Below are positions 43,457 through 54,115 of a stretch of 64,000 nucleotides of DNA, piece after piece. Position 1 is the stretch's first letter, and each line of letters starts with the position of its first letter. The stretch spans positions 1 through 64,000 of the forward strand of contig NZ_JWLV01000013.1 of assembly GCF_000808535.1 (NCBI RefSeq). Direction: 5' to 3'. A model generated the notes under the pieces. That model did no database searches and was not told the origin of the DNA. It saw only the letters and a list, made by a program, of their open reading frames with translations. The translations under genes and the position numbers were made by a program. The stretch comes from Vibrio sinaloensis (GTDB lineage: Bacteria > Pseudomonadota > Gammaproteobacteria > Enterobacterales > Vibrionaceae).

Positions 43457-44839
43457 TTACTTACGACGCCAAGTCGTTCCTTCTGGGCCATCTTCAAGTA
43501 CGATACCCATTTCAGTAAGCTTATCGCGCGCCATATCAGCATTAGCCCAATCTTTTGATGCACGCGAATCGTTACGCAGCTTGATGAGAGCTTCAATTTC
43601 AGCTACTTCATCGTCATTGCCTGCATCACCTTTTAGGAAGGCCTCTGGATCTTGATGGAGAATACCGATCACGTCAGCGAGTTCACGCATTAATGCGCCC
43701 AATGCACTCGCTGCTGTGAGGTTTTCTGTTTTAAGACGGTTGATCTCACGAGCCATATCGAACAGAACTGAATACGCTTCTGGTGTATTGAAGTCGTCAT
43801 TCATCGCATCCGTAAAGCGTGTCACGTACTCTTCACCGCCAGCGGCGTCTACAGATGCATCTAAACCACGAAGTGAAGTATATAGGCGTTCTAGAGAAGC
43901 GCGGGCTTGGTTAAGGTTCTCTTCGCTGTAGTTCAATTGGCTACGGTAGTGGCCAGACATTAGGAAGTAGCGAACCGTTTCGGCATCGTAATGACCTAGT
44001 ACATCACGAATTGTGAAGAAGTTACCAAGTGACTTAGACATCTTTTCACGATCGACCATCACCATGCCACTGTGCATCCACGTGTTCACGTAGTCTGTAC
44101 CATGAGCACAGCAAGATTGAGCGATCTCATTTTCATGGTGCGGGAACTGAAGGTCTGAACCACCGCCATGAATGTCAAAGTGGTTGCCCAGAATAGACGA
44201 GTTCATGGCTGAACACTCGATATGCCAACCAGGACGACCTGCACCCCAAGGCGACTCCCACGTAGGCTCTCCTGGTTTAGACATTTTCCAAAGCACAAAA
44301 TCTAGCGGGCTGCGCTTCGCCGATTCCACATCGACACGTGCACCCGCTTGAAGCTGGTCAAGGTCTTGCTTCGATAGCTTGCCGTATTCGTCAAACTTTT
44401 TCACTTCAAACATCACATCACCGTTGCTTGCAACGTATGCAAAACCACGCTCAATCAGCTTTTCAACCAGCTCGATGATTTCTGCGATGAACTCCGTCGC
44501 GCGAGGCTCTACGTCTGGACGCTTCATGTTTAGCGCGTCAAAGTCAGCGTGCATTTCGCCGATTAAACGCTCGGTTAGCGAGTCGCATGACTCACCATTT
44601 TCATTCGCACGCTTAATGATTTTGTCATCGATGTCGGTAATGTTGCGAACGAACGTAAGATCGTAGCCCAAGTAACGTAGGTAACGCGAAACCACATCAA
44701 ATGAAACGAATGTGCGACCATGACCGATATGACAGAGATCGTAGATGGTTACCCCACAGACATACATGCCTACTTTGCCGGCAGTGATTGGTTTGAATTC
44801 CTCTTTCTGTCTCGTGAGTGTGTTGTATATCTTTAACAT
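43457..44839 (-). CDS. cysS: Cysteine--tRNA ligase
   Basis: Class I synthetase (460 aa) charging tRNA-Cys. It has the HIGH motif in CHIGHGRTF, the KMSKS loop in [10 protein letters not shown], and the zinc ligand region HIECSAMN. The C-terminal anticodon-binding helical domain ends [13 protein letters not shown] 44839. It has its own terminator and is divergent from ppiB. Confidence 0.98.
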   Translation of the reverse strand: MLKIYNTLTRQKEEFKPITAGKVGMYVCGVTIYDLCHIGHGRTFVSFDVVSRYLRYLGYDLTFVRNITDIDDKIIKRANENGESCDSLTERLIGEMHADFDALNMKRPDVEPRATEFIAEIIELVEKLIERGFAYVASNGDVMFEVKKFDEYGKLSKQDLDQLQAGARVDVESAKRSPLDFVLWKMSKPGEPTWESPWGAGRPGWHIECSAMNSSILGNHFDIHGGGSDLQFPHHENEIAQSCCAHGTDYVNTWMHSGMVMVDREKMSKSLGNFFTIRDVLGHYDAETVRYFLMSGHYRSQLNYSEENLNQARASLERLYTSLRGLDASVDAAGGEEYVTRFTDAMNDDFNTPEAYSVLFDMAREINRLKTENLTAASALGALMRELADVIGILHQDPEAFLKGDAGNDDEVAEIEALIKLRNDSRASKDWANADMARDKLTEMGIVLEDGPEGTTWRRK

Positions 44840-45042
44840 GATCTCTATCTAATAATTAGGTGAAATAAAATAGTGTGCCAGTATATCAACTAGTCTTCGC
44901 TAAGGTAATCCCTCGAATGCGCAAAAAGCCGTCAATAACACCGATACTCAAGTCTCAACCCTCACTTTTCACGTATTAATGTCATAAAAGTTAAGATAGA
45001 ATCTTGGGTTCAAATCAAAAACCATATGTAAAGGACATAGTC

Positions 45043-45537
45043 ATGATCACCCTTCACACTAATTTTGGTGACATCAAAATTCAGCTAAACGAAGAGAAAG
45101 CACCAGAAACAAGCGCGAACTTCCTACAGTACTGCCGTGATGGTTTCTACGACAACACTCTTTTCCACCGTGTTATCGATGGTTTCATGATTCAAGGTGG
45201 CGGTATGGAGTCTGGCCTTCGTGAGAAAGCAACTCGCGCTCCAATCAAGAACGAAGCAAATAACGGTCTGAGCAATAAAGTGGGTACACTAGCAATGGCT
45301 CGTACTATGGAACCGCACTCAGCAAGTTCTCAGTTCTTTATCAACGTAAACAACAACACATTCCTAGATTTCCGTAGCGAAAGCCTAGATGGTTGGGGTT
45401 ACTGTGTATTCGGTGAAGTGGTTGAAGGCATGGACATCGTTAACAAAATTAAAGGTGTTAGCACTGGTTCATACGGCATGCACCAAGACGTACCTCTAGA
45501 AGATGTGCTAATCACAGGCACAACTATCGAAGAATAA
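45043..45537 (+). CDS. ppiB: Cytosolic peptidyl-prolyl isomerase B (cyclophilin)
   Basis: 164-aa cyclophilin without signal peptide, so the cytoplasmic PpiB rather than periplasmic PpiA. The [15 protein letters not shown] loop, [11 protein letters not shown] and [14 protein letters not shown] are conserved. ATG 45043 lies 7 nt after AAAGGA; the frame is open 13 codons further upstream. lpxH follows after a terminator-like hairpin, as in many gammaproteobacteria. Confidence 0.96.
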   Translation: MITLHTNFGDIKIQLNEEKAPETSANFLQYCRDGFYDNTLFHRVIDGFMIQGGGMESGLREKATRAPIKNEANNGLSNKVGTLAMARTMEPHSASSQFFINVNNNTFLDFRSESLDGWGYCVFGEVVEGMDIVNKIKGVSTGSYGMHQDVPLEDVLITGTTIEE

Positions 45538-45546
45538 CGGTAGTTA

Positions 45547-45575
45547 GGAAGAGCCTCGCGCTCTTCCTTTTCTTT
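45547..45575 (+). terminator. Terminator after ppiB
   Basis: GGAAGAGC, loop CTCGC, GCTCTTCC then TTTTCTTTT. lpxH starts 16 nt later, so read-through is probably needed or lpxH has its own promoter. Confidence 0.85.
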
Positions 45576-45590
45576 TAGGTAAGCTCACCC

Positions 45591-46322
45591 ATGACAACAC
45601 TATTTATCTCCGACTTACACCTGTCCCCTTCTACTCCTGAGATCAATGCTTGTTTCCGCAAATTCATGCGAGAAGAAGCGATTCATGCAGAAGCCCTATA
45701 CGTATTGGGCGATTTGTTTGAGTTTTGGATTGGCGATGACGACAAGTCCGACTTTGCCTCCACCATCCGCGAAGAATTTAAGAGGCTCACAGAGAACGGT
45801 GTTCCTGTCTTCTTCACACAAGGAAATCGTGACTTTCTCGTGGGGAAACGCTTTGCTAAACAAACGGGTGTTACTCTGCTTGGTGATGAAACGACGATAG
45901 ACTTATACGGAAGAAAGGCCGTTGTCCTGCATGGCGACACATTATGTACCCGCGATGTCAATTACCTAAAATATCGAGAGAAAGTTCACCAACCTTGGCT
46001 CCAATGGGTGTTCAATCGCATTCCGATGTTCATCAAAAAGAAGATCGTGTCTAAGGTTCAGTCAGATATTAAAGATGACAAGCAAACCAAATCGTTAGAG
46101 ATCATGGATGTGACTCAAAGTGAAGTCGCACGCGTAATGGCAGCTCATGGTGTTGATCTGATGATCCATGGCCATACTCACCGCCCTATGGTTCACACAT
46201 TTGATAGAAGTGGTACGACAAATACTAGAATTGTATTAGGGGATTGGTACACTCAAGGTTCCGTGTTGAGCTACGATAAAGAATCCTTCGAACTGCAAAC
46301 TAGACCGTTCAGCACCGACTAA
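45591..46322 (+). CDS. lpxH: UDP-2,3-diacylglucosamine hydrolase LpxH
   Basis: Cleaves UMP from UDP-2,3-diacylglucosamine to give lipid X in lipid A synthesis (243 aa). The metallophosphoesterase motifs are complete: [26 protein letters not shown] and IHGHTHRPM. It is peripheral to the inner membrane. It comes directly after ppiB, as in V. cholerae and E. coli. Confidence 0.97.
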   Translation: MTTLFISDLHLSPSTPEINACFRKFMREEAIHAEALYVLGDLFEFWIGDDDKSDFASTIREEFKRLTENGVPVFFTQGNRDFLVGKRFAKQTGVTLLGDETTIDLYGRKAVVLHGDTLCTRDVNYLKYREKVHQPWLQWVFNRIPMFIKKKIVSKVQSDIKDDKQTKSLEIMDVTQSEVARVMAAHGVDLMIHGHTHRPMVHTFDRSGTTNTRIVLGDWYTQGSVLSYDKESFELQTRPFSTD

Positions 46323-46360
46323 ACGATTGATTTTTCTCAATCAGCTCTGATATTTTTTAT

Positions 46361-46379
46361 GCAGCAGAATATCTGCTGC
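46361..46379 (+). repeat. Hairpin upstream of the EAL-HDOD gene
   Basis: GCAGCAG (46361-46367), loop AATAT, CTGCTGC (46373-46379). A perfect 7-bp stem, 18 nt before the TTG start of the next gene. No T run follows on either strand. Confidence 0.45.
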
Positions 46380-46397
46380 GAGTCGTAAACCTATTCA

Positions 46398-47630
46398 TTG
46401 AGCGCGGCATTAACCTTGAAATATTCGTACATTGCAAGACAACCTATACTTGATAAATCCAAAAAAACGGTTGGTTACGAGCTACTTTTTAGGGACGGAC
46501 CCAAAAATACATTTCCCGCGATTGACCCTGAGCACGCAACCAGTCGATTACTCTCCGACCACTTTCTCTCTACGCATTACGCCACCTTAGGCGACAAACT
46601 TGGGTTTGTGAACTTTCCCTATCAAAGTTTGATCAATAAGGTGCCAACATTGTTCCCTGCGGACAGTTTGGTGATTGAGATTCTTGAAGATTGCGAACCT
46701 ACAAGCGACTTGTTAGACGCAGTCAAAGAGATGGCTGCGCTCGGCTATAAAATCGCACTCGACGATTTTGTTCCCTCCAAAGAATGGCGAGCTTTTCTGC
46801 CTTTTGTATCCATCATAAAGTTTGATATTCAAGCGATTTCGCTGGACAAAGCACAGCTGTTTATTGATCGGTTCTCAAATAGCAACATTCAATTCTTGGC
46901 TGAAAAAGTAGAAACCCACGAGGAATTCGCTAGAGCCAAGAAAATGGGTTTTGACTACTTTCAAGGATACTTTTTCAGCAAGCCTGAGATGATTCAAAGA
47001 AAGTCGCTTGAGCCGTCATTTATGACTGTTGTGCAACTGTTGACGGAAATTTCCCATCAAGAGATCAACTATGCCAACGTCGAATCACTGATCAGCACAG
47101 ACGTCACCTTGTCTTATAAACTGCTCACCTACGTCAACTCTTCTGCACTTGTTAGCAACAAGATTCAATCGTTTAAGCAGGCATTGGTTTACCTAGGAGA
47201 AGACAAGCTTCGCAAGTTCATCTCATTGGTGGCGCTGGCTTCTACCCAAGAACACAAACCCGATTACTTGTATGGATTGTCAATTCAACGGGCTCGTCAT
47301 TGCGAATTACTTTCCCGCTCATTAAGCCCAAAGCTCGAAGCTGGACAAGCCTTTTTGATGGGGATGTTTTCTCTACTCGATAGCTTACTTGATCGCCCAA
47401 TCGAGCAAATCATTAATGAGGTTCCCGTCGAGGAGTCAATCAAACTCGCATTGACAGACGGTGCCGGCGAACTTGGGCAACTACTTGGGCTAATCCGTGC
47501 TTATGAGAGAGCACAATGGGATGACGTCTCTCAGTACTGCTCCGTGCTAAAATTAGATCAACCTGCACTGAGCGAAAGTTACGAGAAGTCCGTTAAATGG
47601 ACCGCTGAACTTCTCGCCGTACAACGATAA
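46398..47630 (+). CDS. EAL-like and HDOD domain protein (YuxH type)
   Basis: 410 aa. The N-terminal EAL-type domain ([20 protein letters not shown], then the [12 protein letters not shown] segment and [11 protein letters not shown]) is degenerate: the EAL signature reads ELL, so phosphodiesterase activity is doubtful. The C-terminal HDOD domain covers about residues 200-400 with [13 protein letters not shown]. The start has no ATG; TTG 46398 is the frame start and TTG 46416 is an alternative just before KYSYIARQ. Neither has a good Shine-Dalgarno. Probable signalling adaptor; partner unknown. Confidence 0.83.
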   Translation: MSAALTLKYSYIARQPILDKSKKTVGYELLFRDGPKNTFPAIDPEHATSRLLSDHFLSTHYATLGDKLGFVNFPYQSLINKVPTLFPADSLVIEILEDCEPTSDLLDAVKEMAALGYKIALDDFVPSKEWRAFLPFVSIIKFDIQAISLDKAQLFIDRFSNSNIQFLAEKVETHEEFARAKKMGFDYFQGYFFSKPEMIQRKSLEPSFMTVVQLLTEISHQEINYANVESLISTDVTLSYKLLTYVNSSALVSNKIQSFKQALVYLGEDKLRKFISLVALASTQEHKPDYLYGLSIQRARHCELLSRSLSPKLEAGQAFLMGMFSLLDSLLDRPIEQIINEVPVEESIKLALTDGAGELGQLLGLIRAYERAQWDDVSQYCSVLKLDQPALSESYEKSVKWTAELLAVQR

Positions 47631-47644
47631 AACTTGGAGTAAAC

Positions 47645-48139
47645 ATGTCTCTATGTCCTTGTGGCAGCATGCAAGAGTACGCGCAATGCTGTGAGCCTAT
47701 TCACCTTGACCCAAGCCTTGCACAACAGCCTGAACAACTGATGCGCTCAAGGTACTCTGCTCACGTGAAACAATTGGTCGACTTCGTGGTTGACACCTAC
47801 CACCCTAGCTGCAATGCGCAATCCCAGCGAGATGAAATAGCAGAATCGGTATACGGGGACTGGCGAGGTTTGGAAGTCATATCAACCGAGCTAGGTCACA
47901 ACGAGGATGAAGGCTTTGTCACTTTCAAAGCACGGTTTTATCAGGATGGTCATGAATACTGCATGGAAGAGCGTTCACGCTTCCTGCGAGAAAATGGCCA
48001 GTGGTATTACATCGATGGCACCTTCCCAGAAGAGGAAAAAGACGAGCGTCTCTCTCAGACAGTGTCTAGCCTTAAAGTCGGCCGCAATGACCCATGTCTC
48101 TGTGGTAGCGGGAAAAAATTTAAAAAGTGCTGCGGTTAA
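47645..48139 (+). CDS. ychJ: YchJ family protein (UPF0225) with two SEC-C motifs
   Basis: 164 aa. SEC-C zinc-binding motifs lie at both ends: CPCGS...YAQCC at the N-terminus and [16 protein letters not shown] at the C-terminus. The middle is an NTF2-like fold with the family segment [10 protein letters not shown]. Cytoplasmic. Function unknown; related C-terminal SEC-C motifs in SecA bind SecB and ribosomes. ATG 47645 follows GGAG. It lies 14 nt after the EAL-HDOD gene, so the two are probably cotranscribed. Confidence 0.9.
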   Translation: MSLCPCGSMQEYAQCCEPIHLDPSLAQQPEQLMRSRYSAHVKQLVDFVVDTYHPSCNAQSQRDEIAESVYGDWRGLEVISTELGHNEDEGFVTFKARFYQDGHEYCMEERSRFLRENGQWYYIDGTFPEEEKDERLSQTVSSLKVGRNDPCLCGSGKKFKKCCG

Positions 48140-48145
48140 TAATTT

Positions 48146-48172
48146 AAAAGGCAGGAACCTTCCTGCCTTTTT
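48146..48172. terminator. Bidirectional terminator ychJ/yeaC
   Basis: AAAAGGCAGGA, loop ACCT, TCCTGCCTTTTT between convergent stops. Confidence 0.9.
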
Positions 48173-48175
48173 ACA

Positions 48176-48460
48176 CTACTGTTTATTGGGATTAACTCGC
48201 ACAATGTCTTGTTGCTCGGGTTGAAACTGCTTTTTCAATTCTGATTTTGATTTAAAGCTAATTTCCCCACCTTGAGCCACTGTCATATGCTGAGCGTCAC
48301 TATTGTGCTTTGACTGATACATCATCACTGCCTGCATGCATGAATCTCGTTGCTCTTGGGTTAATACCGTACCTTCAGGCCACTTTCCTGTTTCAACAGC
48401 AAAAAGTAGACGCTCATAAGCCTCAGGTGTGATGGCATCAATTAACTGCTTTGCGTCCAT
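48176..48460 (-). CDS. yeaC: YeaC-like protein (DUF1315)
   Basis: 94 aa, cytoplasmic. The conserved half is ITPEAYERLLFAVETGKWP followed by LTQEQRDSCMQAVMMYQ; the C-terminal 25 residues are polar and variable. In E. coli yeaC lies next to msrB and gapA; the same order holds here. AAGGA precedes the ATG. Function unknown. Confidence 0.86.
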   Translation of the reverse strand: MDAKQLIDAITPEAYERLLFAVETGKWPEGTVLTQEQRDSCMQAVMMYQSKHNSDAQHMTVAQGGEISFKSKSELKKQFQPEQQDIVRVNPNKQ

Positions 48461-48565
48461 GGTGTATCCTTAATATAAATCGAACAGCAGTGAACATAGC
48501 GAGCTACACTCCTGAGTCAAGGAAAGAACAACAAATAAGTCTAACGGATCACAAGCGACCAAACT

Positions 48566-49393
48566 ATGAAAAAACGATATGCTCTTACACTCAGCCTTTT
48601 AACCCTTCCCTTGGTTGGCTGTTTTGAAGGCCGACAAAATACAGAACAACTTTGTGAGAGCAACCCAGGGCTAAAATGCGAACGCTTAAACATGGACGAT
48701 GGCCAATGCCGATTACCAAGAACTGATTTGATTTGGCATCGATTCGAAGTACTTAAGAATCCAACACCAGTAAACAAAATAAAAGAGTATGAACTGGTTG
48801 CGGAGTATAAAAAATGCTTAGAGCTCGCTTCTCAGATTCAAGCTATCGACCAAACAGAACTCAAACAAAGACGATTCCAAGCCCTAGTGAACGCGGGCAG
48901 CGATCTAGAGACTATCGCTGACGACCTATCAAAGTCCTCATCGCCAGATGCGCTCTACTTTTTATGGAGCCGGATAGGCAGTGACCAAGCAAAACGCGCG
49001 TTTTTGCAACTAGAAGGCAGCCCTCAACTCGATACCGCAGAGATGCAATATGCACTCGCGACCTTCTACACGAGCCGTGATCTATTCAAAACACGTCAAT
49101 TGCTGCTGCGAGCGCTCGAATTGACTAATCGAACTAATATCAACAATGAGGTGTTCAAATCATTGGCAAGTATTACCTACCGAATGAACCAACGGGAAGA
49201 AGCTTATATTTGGGCGATGGTTGCCAGTGATTTTGGTGTTCCTATCGCAACAGAACAAGAACTGCAGCTTTTGTATGGTTTTGAGAGCGGTAAATACAAA
49301 CAGTTGGAACAGATTGCAGAGCAACTTAAGGAATCGATAGAACAAGGCACCTTTAAAAAAGAGCAGGTGCCTAGATTCCAACAAGACAGTTGA
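48566..49393 (+). CDS. DUF2989 lipoprotein
   Basis: 275 aa with a lipoprotein signal (SLLTLPLVGC, Phe at +2). The rest is alpha-helical with TPR/Sel1-like character (ALYFLWSRIGSDQAKRAFL; RMNQREEAYIWAMVASDFG). Vibrio-type DUF2989 family; function unknown. Gene-specific promoter not seen. A terminator follows that overlaps the 3' end of msrB. Confidence 0.86.
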   Translation: MKKRYALTLSLLTLPLVGCFEGRQNTEQLCESNPGLKCERLNMDDGQCRLPRTDLIWHRFEVLKNPTPVNKIKEYELVAEYKKCLELASQIQAIDQTELKQRRFQALVNAGSDLETIADDLSKSSSPDALYFLWSRIGSDQAKRAFLQLEGSPQLDTAEMQYALATFYTSRDLFKTRQLLLRALELTNRTNINNEVFKSLASITYRMNQREEAYIWAMVASDFGVPIATEQELQLLYGFESGKYKQLEQIAEQLKESIEQGTFKKEQVPRFQQDS

Positions 49394-49409
49394 AAGGATA
49401 AAACAAACG

Positions 49410-49434
49410 GCGGTGATTAAATCACCGCTTTTTT
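49410..49434 (+). terminator. Terminator of the DUF2989 gene
   Basis: GCGGTGAT, loop TAA, ATCACCGC, then six T. Its T run covers the msrB stop codon, so the two convergent transcripts end against each other. Confidence 0.88.
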
Positions 49435-49837
49435 ATGAATTGTTGAAAATTAACGACACTGAGTTTACACAGAATCGCTCACCGGTTGTCTTCGGTCCAT
49501 CGGGAAAAACGTGACCTAAGTGGCTATCGCATGCTGCGCAGCGTATCTCTGTTCTCACCATTCCGTGACTTAAGTCTTCTAAATAGCGAATAGCACTATC
49601 ATTTATAGGGGCATCAAAACTTGGCCACCCACAACCTGAGTCATATTTGTTATCTGACTGGAACAGAGGGGCTTGGCAACACGTACATGAATAGACACCT
49701 GTCTGTTTATTGTGGAGCAGTTTCCCAGAGAACGGCGCCTCTGTCCCCTGCTCTCTACACACACGAAATTGCTCTTCTGTTAAAGCCTCACGCCAGTATT
49801 CATCAGGCTTAACGACTTTTTCTACCTTATGTTTCAC
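49433..49837 (-). CDS. msrB: Peptide-methionine (R)-S-oxide reductase MsrB
   Basis: Repairs the R-epimer of methionine sulfoxide in proteins (134 aa from GTG 49837). Two structural zinc CxxC pairs (CTCCQAPLF and [12 protein letters not shown]) and the catalytic Cys in RFCVNSVSL are present, with [11 protein letters not shown] in between. GGAG lies 10 nt before GTG 49837; an ATG eight codons upstream (49861) is open but has no ribosome site. It is followed by gapA on the other strand, as in E. coli. Confidence 0.92.
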   Translation of the reverse strand: MKHKVEKVVKPDEYWREALTEEQFRVCREQGTEAPFSGKLLHNKQTGVYSCTCCQAPLFQSDNKYDSGCGWPSFDAPINDSAIRYLEDLSHGMVRTEIRCAACDSHLGHVFPDGPKTTGERFCVNSVSLIFNNS

Positions 49838-50044
49838 TGGATTAGATCTCCATGTTCTCATTTTTAGTTATGACTTTTTTCGCGAAAAACTTGCGAATAA
49901 ACACTTTTGTAGCACATACTTTGACACCATAACAGGATGATTAAACTTTCAGCAGCGCTGTAAACATCTGAACTATTTTACGTCAACTGGTTAGGGAAAA
50001 AACCAGTAATCCGTTCAAAACATAACCATTTGCGACTAATTGTG

Positions 50045-50096
50045 AAAAAAAGCGACGCTTTTTTTTGACTTTAAACAAGTTAAGTCCGATTATCTG
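50045..50096 (+). promoter_or_regulatory. Candidate gapA promoter with upstream A/T hairpin
   Basis: AAAAAAAGC, GAC, GCTTTTTTT forms a 9-bp stem-loop at about 50045-50064. Directly after it TTGACT (50065-50070), 17 nt, GATTAT (50088-50093) resembles a sigma-70 promoter, which would give a leader of about 70 nt before gapA. The hairpin could also be the terminator of upstream read-through. The rest of the 330-bp gap has nothing I recognise. Confidence 0.45.
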
Positions 50097-50109
50097 TTGC
50101 AGATTTTGA

Positions 50110-51168
<1,059 letters not shown>

Positions 51169-51206
51169 TTATTACTTTAAGATAAGCGTTTAGCGCAGAA
51201 TCTTGT

Positions 51207-51235
51207 AAAAGGCGGCTCTCGAGTCGCCTTTTTTG
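51207..51235 (+). terminator. Terminator of gapA
   Basis: AAAAGGCGGCTC, short loop, GAGTCGCCTTTTTT, one wobble pair, T run. Confidence 0.88.
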
Positions 51236-51293
51236 TATCTGGAATTTGAGAGCATGCTTTCAAGCTAAGCTCTCCCTGCGATAGGAAACATAC

Positions 51294-52169
51294 ATGGATT
51301 TGAAAACTCTCCCTGCCCTTACTGTACTATCGGACAACGTCACGATCGTTGAAGTTGACCAAGTTAAAGTTGTTCGCGTCATCCATGAAAAAGCAACAGC
51401 TGGTATCGCTTTACACGGCGGGCATGTCATTTCATTTAAGCCTGAAGGTCAAGAAGATCTGATTTGGATGAGCGAACAAGCAATCTTTGATGGAAAGGCG
51501 GCTCTTCGAGGTGGTATTCCTGTCTGCTGGCCTTGGTTTGGACGCATTGCAGCACCCGCTCACGGCTTTGCACGCAACAGCGAGTGGACGTTGCTTGAAC
51601 ACCGAGAAAATGAACACGGTGTGATTATTGAACTCGGTTTGATGACATCAGAATCCACTTTCTCTGTTTGGCCGCACCAGTTCCAAGCTCACTTATTGGT
51701 TGAAATCAGTGATGAGTTAAAAGTAACTCTAGATGTCATTAACACCGACGAGCAACCCTGGACATTCTCTGGCGCACTTCATACCTACCTAAACGTTGCT
51801 GACATTGAAACAACTAAAACCACAGGTATGGGCGCAGAGTACATCGATAGCCTTCTCGACAATAAAGTTTGCCAAGGCGGTGACGAACTAGTCCTGACTG
51901 ATACCATCGACCGCGTATACACCAAGCCTGAATCGGTAATCAATGTTGCTGATGGTACCCGTACAATCAGCGTTGAAAACCAAGGTCATAACTCTGCTGT
52001 ACTTTGGAATCCATGGGCGGCAGGCGCAGAAAGCATGGGTGACATGCAAGACGATGGCTATAAAACCTTCCTATGTGTGGAATCGACTCTGCATGCTCCA
52101 AGTCTCGAGCAAGGTAAGACTTTACAGCCTGGTGAGCGTCATCAACTAATCACCAAAATCTCAGCATAA
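51294..52169 (+). CDS. yeaD: D-hexose-6-phosphate mutarotase YeaD
   Basis: Glucose-6-phosphate 1-epimerase family (291 aa), which interconverts the alpha and beta anomers. The galactose mutarotase-like fold shows IALHGGHVISFKPEG, RGGIPVCWPWFGR and the acidic-His set in GALHTYLNVAD. ATG 51294 is 5 nt after AGGAAA. As in E. coli it is directly after gapA. Confidence 0.93.
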   Translation: MDLKTLPALTVLSDNVTIVEVDQVKVVRVIHEKATAGIALHGGHVISFKPEGQEDLIWMSEQAIFDGKAALRGGIPVCWPWFGRIAAPAHGFARNSEWTLLEHRENEHGVIIELGLMTSESTFSVWPHQFQAHLLVEISDELKVTLDVINTDEQPWTFSGALHTYLNVADIETTKTTGMGAEYIDSLLDNKVCQGGDELVLTDTIDRVYTKPESVINVADGTRTISVENQGHNSAVLWNPWAAGAESMGDMQDDGYKTFLCVESTLHAPSLEQGKTLQPGERHQLITKISA

Positions 52170-52183
52170 TCTTTTCCTTGATT

Positions 52184-52212
52184 GGCAGGTCGAACAACCT
52201 GCCTTTCTTTTC
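52184..52212 (+). terminator. Terminator after yeaD
   Basis: GGCAGGT, loop CGAACA, ACCTGCC, then TTTCTTTT. Confidence 0.85.
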
Positions 52213-52363
52213 CACCAAGCTCATTCTCAAGACGTAACAATATACGCCTATCTTTTTTTCGCGTTCCTCTTTATATTCTTGTCATTATACTTTGCCTCAA
52301 TATAGGTTACCTGTTCCGTATATCCAGGTGCCACTTTTCTTATATTCGGACGGATTCGAATGA

Positions 52364-54115
52364 ATGTATAAGCCACGTAAGCTCTATAGCTGGATTGCCC
52401 TTTTATCATTAGGGTTGGTCCTTGTATTGATTATTACCGCTTTTGCCACAGAGCGATATTGGGTACAGCGTTTGAACCAACAGGTTTCAATGGAAGCTAT
52501 CAATGTTGGGCAATACTTCAACACTCAACTCGAGCGTTATGAGCACATTCCTGATCTGTTGACTAGCCACTACAGAATCCGGCAAGCCCTACAGCAGGAC
52601 ACCGCTGCTTTGGCGCTGAGCAAAGTGTTAAGCGACATACAGAAAACCAGCGGCGCGAGCGATGTTTATGTGCTCAATGCCGCTGGCGATGTGATTGCCT
52701 CAAGTAACTACAACTCAAACGACAGCTATATTGGTTCCAACTACGCTTTTCGCCCCTACTTCTATCGAGCGATGCAAGGAAAACGTTGGGTCGACTACGC
52801 TCTTGGGCTTCGTTCTGGAGAGCGAGGTATATTCTTCTCGGCTCCGATTTACAGCGAGGAGGAAATCATCGGAGCGATTGCGGTCAAAGTCGATATCGAC
52901 AAGTTTGAGCAAGATACTGAATGGCTTGCTGGTGAAACCAGTACCAAGTTTATGGTGTTCGGCCGAGATGAAGTCGTGTTTATCTCTAACCACCCCTACT
53001 GGCGGTTAAAACAACTTAGGGAGAGCGAAGATTATTCTTGGAAAGACATTCAAGCGACCTATCGATACCTTGACCTCAAGCAGCAACGAATCCCAAATTC
53101 CCAAGAATCCACCGCCTACCTTGATGGTAACATATGGTGGCTTGAGCACTCACCAAACACTCAATCCCGGTACGTATTTGGCGAAACACAGCTAGATTTA
53201 CTCGACTTCACGTTAGTGGTGTTGAGACCGATAAGCCAAACTCATCAAAAAGTACAAGTCGCTTTGATACTCGCCACACTCAGCTATTTCACAGTGATAG
53301 GAGTCGGCATTTTCGTTTTTCGCCGATTGGCGGGCTACAGACAACTTATTTATACCCGCAACTCATTGGAGAAAGAGGTCACTCAACGCACCCACCAGCT
53401 AGAACAAGCCCATCATGCACTGGTTCAATCAACCAAACTGGCGACCATTGGCCAACTATCGGCGAGTATTAACCACGAAATCAATCAACCTCTTAGCGCG
53501 ATGAGCACCTACTTAGTTAGCACCAAACGGATGCTAAGCAAGGGTATGGTCGAACCAGCCTGTGAAAATATCGCCAAGCTTGAATCTCTAATTACACGAG
53601 TTCACCGCATCGTCTCCCAGCTCAAGCAATTTAGTCGTGCCAGTGAACATCAGCTAGGCTGGTGCTCACTACAAACCTGTATCAACAATGCCCTTATCGT
53701 TGTAGGCCCCAAGATTAACAATCAGAACGTTACGGCTGACATCGAACCCGTTAGCTATGAGGTTTGGGGTGAGACGCTCAAATTCGAGCAGGTGTTAGTC
53801 AACCTTTTCTCTAATGCCGTAGAAGCCATGGCTGAAAGCGATGAAAAAAGTATTACTCTTCGAGCCCAAGAAAATGGGGAGTGGGTAGACATAACCCTCT
53901 CGGATACTGGAACAGGTATCGATCTACAAACCATCGAGTCTATTTTCGAACCTTTTTTTACCACCAAATCCGACATTGGCCTGGGGTTAGGCTTAGCGAT
54001 ATCAAAGAACATTATCGAGTCATTTGGTGGCGTTCTCACCGCTCAAAACAACGCCGACCATCAAGGGGCAACCTTCACATTGAGGTTAAAAAGAAAAACA
54101 GATGCCAACGACTAA
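52364..54115 (+). CDS. dctB: C4-dicarboxylate sensor histidine kinase DctB
   Basis: 583 aa. Two membrane helices (about residues 12-30 and 300-320) flank a periplasmic Cache/PDC-type sensor domain (YVLNAAGDVIASSNYN; RGIFFSAPIYSEEEIIGAIA). The cytoplasmic part has a coiled linker, the phospho-acceptor His371 in SINHEINQPLSAM, and the ATPase motifs NLFSNAVEAM, DTGTGID and GLGLGLAIS. This arrangement is that of DctB. It overlaps the next gene by 14 nt, forming dctB-dctD, upstream of a dicarboxylate transporter. Confidence 0.92.
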   Translation: MYKPRKLYSWIALLSLGLVLVLIITAFATERYWVQRLNQQVSMEAINVGQYFNTQLERYEHIPDLLTSHYRIRQALQQDTAALALSKVLSDIQKTSGASDVYVLNAAGDVIASSNYNSNDSYIGSNYAFRPYFYRAMQGKRWVDYALGLRSGERGIFFSAPIYSEEEIIGAIAVKVDIDKFEQDTEWLAGETSTKFMVFGRDEVVFISNHPYWRLKQLRESEDYSWKDIQATYRYLDLKQQRIPNSQESTAYLDGNIWWLEHSPNTQSRYVFGETQLDLLDFTLVVLRPISQTHQKVQVALILATLSYFTVIGVGIFVFRRLAGYRQLIYTRNSLEKEVTQRTHQLEQAHHALVQSTKLATIGQLSASINHEINQPLSAMSTYLVSTKRMLSKGMVEPACENIAKLESLITRVHRIVSQLKQFSRASEHQLGWCSLQTCINNALIVVGPKINNQNVTADIEPVSYEVWGETLKFEQVLVNLFSNAVEAMAESDEKSITLRAQENGEWVDITLSDTGTGIDLQTIESIFEPFFTTKSDIGLGLGLAISKNIIESFGGVLTAQNNADHQGATFTLRLKRKTDAND

